Shown: piece after piece, positions 5,723 through 7,258 of the stretch
How positions within the stretch are numbered: position 1 is the first letter of the stretch
How the letters are laid out: each line of letters starts with the position of its first letter
Source: Ruminococcaceae bacterium UBA1320
Lineage (GTDB): Bacteria > Bacillota > Clostridia > Oscillospirales > Ethanoligenentaceae
NCBI GenBank assembly: GCA_002306975.1
Contig: DBTI01000054.1
Span: 1-7,258 of the forward strand
Direction: 5' to 3'
DNA length: 7,258 nucleotides
Translations under genes and position numbers: made by a program
Notes under the pieces: model-generated
The model's input: only the letters and a program-made list of their open reading frames with translations
What the model was told of the DNA's origin: nothing
The model's database searches: none

Positions 5723-7048
5723 ATGAAAAAGAAATTCATGGCCATGCTCGCAAAAAAAGAAGCCCGTATGGCTGAACTCAAAGCCAAGGCGGCAGCATCA
5801 ACGGATGTTACTGAACTCCGTGGTATTAATGCGGAAACTGAAACCCTTGATGGGGAGATCACCGAGCTGAGAAGCCTTATTGCAGAAATGCCGGATGAAC
5901 CCACAGCACAAACCGCCGCACCTGTTGCACCCGGAACAGAAGCACAGAGAAGTGCAGAAGTTTTGGCCGCAGAGCAGCGTGCACAGGGCCTTAACCCGAT
6001 TGCCACAATTGCTGTCGGCGTGGGTACAGGCACGCAGGACACACCGGAAGCACGCGAAGCAACACTGAAAGCAAAGTTTGAGCAGCGCGGCGCGGACCTG
6101 AAAGACAAAAAGCCTGTCATTTACACCCTGCACGAAATTCCTGTCTCACGTTCGATCACCATTGATACCGCAGGTCTTGTCATTCCCAGCCAGTTCAGTA
6201 ATACCCTCAATCCGAAATTCAACGAGGTTTCATCCATTGTTGACCTTGTTCATGCGGTGCCAATGAACGGAGGAGAGACCTATGCCAAAGGCTTCTCAAA
6301 GCCTATGTCAGCAGATGCTGATTACACTGCCGACGGTACACAGCACAAATCCACGGAGCCAGTAAACGACTATGTGACCATTGCAAAGACATTTCTCACG
6401 TCTTATGCGGAAATTTCTAAGCAGGCTTCGAAGCTAACCAATATTGACTATCAGGCGCAGCTTGGCTCGACCGTAAGAGAAGCGCTCCGCAAAAAGATGG
6501 CGCGTCAGATCATGATCGGTGACGGCGCCGCAGGCCATTTCACCGGAATTTTCAACGCTCCTGCAAATGTAATTCCAGCTGACAGCGACCTTTCAATTTC
6601 TAAAATTGACGCAGATACGCTCGACAAAATCGTATTTGGCTACGGCGGTGACGAAGATGTTGAAGCGGCTGCTTACCTTATCCTTTCAAAGTCCGACCTT
6701 GCAGCATTCGCAGCAATCCGCGCAACTGATGGCAAGAGGCTTTATAAGATCGTTACTCACGGCAACACCGGCACGATTTCCAGCGAGGACAGTTTCAGCG
6801 TAAACTATGTGCTCAACAGCATTTGCCCGGCACTGACGGCGACAGGCACATCGACAGGCACCTACTGCATGGCGTACGGTGTTTTGCAGTATTACGAAAT
6901 GCCTTTGTTCAGCGATATTACTGTCGAAATGTCCACCGATTACAAATTCGGCGAGGGCATGATTGCATATGCTGGTGAGGCTTACGCCGGCGGCAATGTA
7001 GCGTCATACAAGGGCTTTACCCGGATCAAAAAGGCTGCGGCGGTCTAA
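5723..7048 (+). CDS. Major capsid protein, HK97 fold
   Basis: Capsid subunit of 441 residues. Residues 1-58 are a charged, heptad-like coiled coil (start MKKKFMAMLAKKEARMAELK), followed by an Ala/Pro/Thr-rich linker to about 110: this is the delta domain that replaces a separate scaffold and is removed by the upstream protease, probably somewhere in 105-135. The HK97 fold follows: LVIPSQFSNTL (152-162), a long segment with VPMNGGETYAKG (179-190), the spine helix region ISKQASKLTNIDYQAQLGST (231-250), MIGDGAAGHFTGIFNAPANV (264-283), and the C-terminal P-domain strands ending FTRIKKA. An AAAGG at 5707-5711, 11 bases before the ATG, is a rather weak ribosome site for such an abundant protein. 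Internal Met at 5738 and 5744 are alternatives with no better site. A terminator-like hairpin follows 12 bases after the stop. Confidence 0.96.
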   Translation: MKKKFMAMLAKKEARMAELKAKAAASTDVTELRGINAETETLDGEITELRSLIAEMPDEPTAQTAAPVAPGTEAQRSAEVLAAEQRAQGLNPIATIAVGVGTGTQDTPEAREATLKAKFEQRGADLKDKKPVIYTLHEIPVSRSITIDTAGLVIPSQFSNTLNPKFNEVSSIVDLVHAVPMNGGETYAKGFSKPMSADADYTADGTQHKSTEPVNDYVTIAKTFLTSYAEISKQASKLTNIDYQAQLGSTVREALRKKMARQIMIGDGAAGHFTGIFNAPANVIPADSDLSISKIDADTLDKIVFGYGGDEDVEAAAYLILSKSDLAAFAAIRATDGKRLYKIVTHGNTGTISSEDSFSVNYVLNSICPALTATGTSTGTYCMAYGVLQYYEMPLFSDITVEMSTDYKFGEGMIAYAGEAYAGGNVASYKGFTRIKKAAAV

Positions 7049-7059
7049 TTTAAGCAGTG

Positions 7060-7090
7060 AAAGGGTTGCCTCAGCATGGGGCAGCCCTTT
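7060..7090 (+). terminator. Terminator-like hairpin after the capsid gene
   Basis: AAAGGGTTGCC (7060-7070) pairs with GGCAGCCCTTT (7080-7090) over 11 bp with one G-U pair and a 9-base loop. The bases after it (CCTTATTAATT) are T-rich but not a clean T run, so termination is probably partial. A leaky terminator here would keep capsid messages far above those of the downstream genes; it could also protect the capsid mRNA 3' end. Confidence 0.72.
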
Positions 7091-7102
7091 CCTTATTAAT
7101 TG

Positions 7103-7109
7103 TGGAGGT
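7103..7109 (+). promoter_or_regulatory. Ribosome binding site for the last gene
   Basis: TGGAGGT lies 7 bases before the ATG at 7117, an ideal match and spacing. It sits just after the hairpin and confirms that a real gene starts here although only 142 bases of it are visible. Confidence 0.8.
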
Positions 7110-7116
7110 ATTCGAT

Positions 7117-7258
7117 ATGTTAAAAGAAAAAGAGAGTGGAGCAGCGACCGAGAACCCCGCTGAAACGGTAGATGCTGATGCTGAAAAGCATACAGATCCG
7201 GAAGTTAAACCTGCAGCAGCAAGCGCAGCGGCAACGCCGGAGCCCACAATCGTCCAAA
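7117..7258 (+). CDS. Start of an acidic Ala/Glu/Pro-rich protein (3' end outside window)
   Basis: The first 47 codons are open to the window edge with an excellent ribosome binding site. The visible part starts MLKEKESGAATENPAE and goes on with acidic, Ala- and Pro-rich sequence including PAAASAAATPEP, a low-complexity region that is probably disordered. No domain is visible, so no function is given. By position, just after the capsid gene, it could be a minor head protein, a head-fibre or decoration protein, or a head-tail connector with an N-terminal extension; of these a typical gp6-like connector fits poorly because it would start directly with its helical domain. Confidence 0.75.
   Translation, partial: MLKEKESGAATENPAETVDADAEKHTDPEVKPAAASAAATPEPTIVQ

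Noticed and set aside
5716..6133. Two open frames on the - strand over the capsid delta domain
   Set aside because: They are Ala/Ser- or Cys-rich translations of the reverse of a biased coding sequence and lack support as genes.
1..7258. tRNA genes, CRISPR arrays, insertion sequences, integrase or attachment sites
   Set aside because: I saw no cloverleaf-like segment, spaced direct repeats, transposase or integrase motif; the whole window is accounted for by packaging and head genes.

Overview
The window is the DNA-packaging and head-assembly module of a tailed phage or prophage with HK97-type capsid proteins. All genes lie on the + strand. The order is: 3' end of a Terminase_2-type small terminase subunit, an HNH nuclease fused to a P-loop kinase-like domain, a P27-like small terminase subunit, a small zinc-ribbon protein, the large terminase subunit (Terminase_1 type), a two-helix membrane protein, portal, prohead protease, major capsid protein, and the start of an Ala/Glu/Pro-rich protein cut by the window end. 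The host is most likely a low-to-mid GC Bacillota, probably a clostridial gut-type bacterium. This rests on strong Shine-Dalgarno sites, GTG starts, mixed base composition and the general look of the proteins; no host gene is present, so the assignment is only inferred.

Region by region. 1-1077 holds the tail of the first TerS and the overlapping HNH-kinase gene. 1078-1181 is the only real gap (about 100 bases); it has a near-perfect 16-bp palindrome and a strong ribosome binding site. 1182-3575 holds P27-like TerS, zinc-ribbon protein and TerL, joined by 4- and 8-base overlaps. 3572-5049 holds the membrane protein and portal, joined by 4- and 1-base overlaps. 5053-7048 holds the protease and capsid genes. 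7049-7116 is a short gap with an intrinsic-terminator-like hairpin and a ribosome binding site for the last, truncated gene.

How the genes work together. TerS recognises phage DNA, TerL cuts and pumps it through the portal into a prohead built of the capsid protein, and the protease trims the capsid N-terminal delta domain so the head can mature. An HNH protein next to the terminase genes is known to stimulate cos cutting in HK97-like phages, so a cos-packaging phage is the likely reading. The less ordinary points are the HNH-kinase fusion, two different TerS families in one module, a zinc-ribbon gene wedged between TerS and TerL, and terminator-like hairpins inside coding sequence, above all in terL (2225-2253) and at the start of the protease gene (5081-5104).
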